Shown here: positions 11,301-12,961 of the stretch, one piece after another
Layout of the letters: each line of letters opens with the position of its first letter
Position numbering within the stretch: position 1 is the stretch's first letter
Source of the DNA: JBGPBY01 sp041481485
GTDB lineage: Bacteria; Acidobacteriota; Terriglobia; 20CM-2-55-15
Assembly: GCA_041481485.1 (NCBI GenBank)
Contig: JBGPBY010000164.1
Location: forward strand, 1 to 12,961
Length of the DNA stretch: 12,961 nucleotides
Direction of reading: 5' to 3'
Notes under the pieces: generated by a model
Database searches by the model: none
The model's input: only the letters and a program-made list of their open reading frames with translations
Told to the model about the DNA's origin: nothing
Made by a program: the position numbers and the translations under genes

Positions 11301-12500
11301 ATGAACACGCACTCTTTTCATCGTCGGCAATTCCTTCGCTTTATGGCTGCAAGTCCGTTGGCCGCATACGCATTCGCACAGGACTCTACGCCTGAGATCA
11401 AATTGCCGGGTGACGTTCTTAGCGTGATGGATTTCGAGCCGCTGGCGCACAAGGCTCTTCCACCGGCGCACTGGGGTTACCTTTCCGGCGGAGTGGATGA
11501 CGACCTGACGGTGCGCACGAACAGGGAAGCATTCAGTCACTATCAATTGCGTCCGCGTCGTCTTGTCGATGCAACCACAGCAGACCTTAAGACCGATGTC
11601 TTCGGCGCGGCCTGGGATATTCCGCTCTATGTCAGTGCGGTCGGCGCCCAGCAGGCATTTCATCCCGATGGCGAACTGGCCACCGCGCGTGCGGCCAAAG
11701 CCCAGAAGACGATGCAGATGCTTTCGACCGTTTCGTCGAAATCCGTCGAAGATGTCGCGAAGGCTCTGGGGACACCGCCCTGGTACCAGCTCTACATGCC
11801 AACCAATTGGACCGACACGGAGAAAATGGTCCGCCGCGTGGAAGCTGCAGGATGTCCCGTGCTGGTATGGACCATCGATCTTCTCGCCGGACGTAATGCC
11901 GAGACGACGGCACGACTCGCGCGTCAGGACACGCGCGAATGCATGTCGTGTCACATTAACCAGCCCATAGGTGGTTCTGCAGTAATCCGAAATCGTGCGC
12001 GACCCATGTTTGCCGGACTGAGCGGCGAGATGAATCCACCCGGAGCAGATTGGACCTACGTGGATCGGCTGAAGAAGATGACGAAGATGAAGCTGCTTCT
12101 CAAGGGCATCGACTCTGCTGAAGACGCAAAGCTCGCCATGGAGCACGGCGCCGATGGTGTGATCGTTTCCAACCATGGCGGTCGCGCGACGGAAACGGGA
12201 TTGGGAACCATCGATGTTCTTCCGCAAGTTGTCGACGGCGTGCGGGGACGAATTCCAGTTTTCGTCGATGGAGGTTTTCGTCGCGGCACCGATATTTACA
12301 AGGCCCTGGCTATTGGCGCCAAAGCAGTAGGAATTGGCAGGCCTTACATCTATGGTTTGTCGTCGTTCGGTCAGGAAGGTGTCCAGCGCGTGCTGGAAAT
12401 TCTTCGGGCGGAACTAACCTTGACCATGCGCCAGTGCGGGACAACTTCGATTTCGAAGATCACTCGCGCCGCAATCCTGAGGCAGGCTTCTCCATTGTAG
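11301..12500 (+). CDS. Tat-exported FMN-dependent alpha-hydroxy-acid oxidase/dehydrogenase with CxxCH motif
   Basis: This 399-residue protein belongs to the glycolate oxidase/L-lactate dehydrogenase TIM-barrel family, which oxidises 2-hydroxy acids to 2-oxo acids with FMN. A twin-arginine signal (HRRQFLRFMAASPLAAYA, 7-24) predicts folded export. Expected active-site residues align with glycolate oxidase: Y60 before SGG, Q163 and Y165 (WYQLY), D193 (TID), K268 (LLLKGI), H292 as catalytic base and R295 in SNHGGR. Phosphate-binding DGGFRRGTD (323-331) and GRPYIYG (346-352) are intact. The canonical GGRQ-x-DG reads GGRATETG here. C214-x-x-C217-H218 in the variable active-site loop is a haem c-type motif, unexpected for this family in general. 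ATG 11301 gives an ideal Tat N-region but lacks a clear Shine-Dalgarno. The gene is divergent from the PQQ dehydrogenase. The electron acceptor (oxygen, quinone or cytochrome) is not determined. Confidence 0.9.
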   Translation: MNTHSFHRRQFLRFMAASPLAAYAFAQDSTPEIKLPGDVLSVMDFEPLAHKALPPAHWGYLSGGVDDDLTVRTNREAFSHYQLRPRRLVDATTADLKTDVFGAAWDIPLYVSAVGAQQAFHPDGELATARAAKAQKTMQMLSTVSSKSVEDVAKALGTPPWYQLYMPTNWTDTEKMVRRVEAAGCPVLVWTIDLLAGRNAETTARLARQDTRECMSCHINQPIGGSAVIRNRARPMFAGLSGEMNPPGADWTYVDRLKKMTKMKLLLKGIDSAEDAKLAMEHGADGVIVSNHGGRATETGLGTIDVLPQVVDGVRGRIPVFVDGGFRRGTDIYKALAIGAKAVGIGRPYIYGLSSFGQEGVQRVLEILRAELTLTMRQCGTTSISKITRAAILRQASPL

Positions 12501-12774
12501 AGAGGAATTCCGGAAAACAGTAGTACGCCTTACCCGCCGCCCATTCGGTCACGATTTCAATTTTCGAGCGAAGAAATCGCTCAAGGCCGTTGCTGTTGCT
12601 TTGGACCGACATATTGGACAGCGAACCAGCTACAAATGCCGACGTCACCCGGTTCATTGCTGAACGAGGGAGTGTCCTGCCGCAATGTCGCCATTGTCAA
12701 GACTGCGTCAGCCCTTCGAATATTGCGCTTTGCTGCTCAGTGAACTATAAAGTGCTAACGTCCCGGAGGTGAGC
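12501..12774. other. Intergenic region before the last gene
   Basis: Apart from the promoter and ribosome-binding signals listed separately, I see only a 6-base-pair hairpin (GAGCGA/TCGCTC with a 5-base loop, 12566-12582). It has no T tract and is not a convincing terminator. The short open frames here show no recognisable protein. Confidence 0.5.
12723..12751 (+). promoter_or_regulatory. Candidate promoter of the partial exported-protein gene
   Basis: A -35-like TTGCGC (12723-12728), a 17-base spacer and a -10-like TATAAA (12746-12751). Transcription would start near 12758, leaving a leader of about 17 bases that still contains the Shine-Dalgarno GGAGG (12765-12769). Confidence 0.4.
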
Positions 12775-12961
12775 ATGCGATCCAGACTCCTGTCCGCAGT
12801 TCTTCTATTGACGCTTTCAGCCATGACCGTTTCCGTGCGGGTAACGGCGCAAGACAGCGCGAAAGCACGTGTCGAGACGTTCAATCGAGACGTGCTTCCG
12901 ATCCTCATCGAGATGCCGAAGGACTTCAACGTTCCGGCAACAGGTACGGTCGCCTATCAGA
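12775..12961 (+). CDS. Putative secreted protein of unknown function (3' end outside window)
   Basis: Only the first 62 residues are visible. ATG 12775 sits 5 bases after a perfect GGAGG (12765-12769) and downstream of a plausible promoter, so this is a real gene start. Residues 1-25 are a standard Sec signal peptide: MRSR, a hydrophobic run of leucines, alanines and valines, then VTAQD with a likely cut after TA-Q. The visible mature part begins ARVETFNRDVLPILIEMPKDF. I do not recognise its family. FNRDVLPIL is reminiscent of the start of some exported cytochrome-like proteins, but no cysteine motif is reached before the window ends. It runs in the same direction as the FMN oxidase, 274 bases downstream, and is the third envelope or secreted protein in a row. 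A functional link is possible but unproven. Confidence 0.75.
   Translation, partial: MRSRLLSAVLLLTLSAMTVSVRVTAQDSAKARVETFNRDVLPILIEMPKDFNVPATGTVAYQ

Noticed and set aside
12460..12657. Small 65-codon gene on the minus strand after the FMN oxidase
   Set aside because: It overlaps the 3' end of the FMN oxidase, has no clear ribosome-binding site and shows no recognisable domain.

Overview
The window is a moderately GC-rich stretch of bacterial chromosome. It starts inside the RNA polymerase beta subunit gene and ends inside an unidentified exported protein gene. The RpoB/RpoC sequences are typical bacterial ones. Together with a Tat-exported FMN oxidase, a periplasmic PQQ dehydrogenase and a DinB-like protein, they suggest a Gram-negative soil-type lineage. 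Acidobacteriota or a neighbouring phylum is my best guess, from general familiarity only; a tree of rpoB/rpoC would settle it.

Layout. (1) 1-4976, plus strand: the 3' end of rpoB and complete rpoC, 28 bases apart, with a strong Shine-Dalgarno and a TTG start for rpoC. (2) 4986-5092: a 107-base nested palindrome (two inverted REP-like units) separating rpoC from the convergent hpt-like phosphoribosyltransferase (minus strand, 5116-5703). (3) 5754-8285, plus strand: an ABC-2 exporter set of permease, permease and ATPase. The permeases overlap by ATGA and the ATPase follows closely. A DinB-family metal-binding protein (8335-8850) comes next and may be co-transcribed. (4) 8851-9436: a gene-poor gap holding a frameshifted, truncated IS91-family transposase remnant. 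(5) 9437-12500: a divergent pair of exported oxidoreductases, a PQQ-dependent dehydrogenase (minus) and a Tat-signal FMN-dependent alpha-hydroxy-acid oxidase (plus). They share a 127-base control region that carries an operator-like inverted repeat. (6) 12775-end: the start of a further secreted protein, behind a plausible promoter and a perfect Shine-Dalgarno.

How the genes may work together. The first 5 kb is housekeeping transcription. The exporter genes form a self-contained operon with unknown substrate. The most interesting part is the last 3.5 kb, where two cell-envelope oxidoreductases of different cofactor classes sit back to back. The FMN enzyme carries a CxxCH (haem c-type) motif in its variable loop. 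This suggests, without proving it, a periplasmic oxidation module for alcohols and hydroxy acids that feeds electrons to c-type cytochromes. I found no CRISPR array, tRNA or rRNA gene, or intact mobile element.
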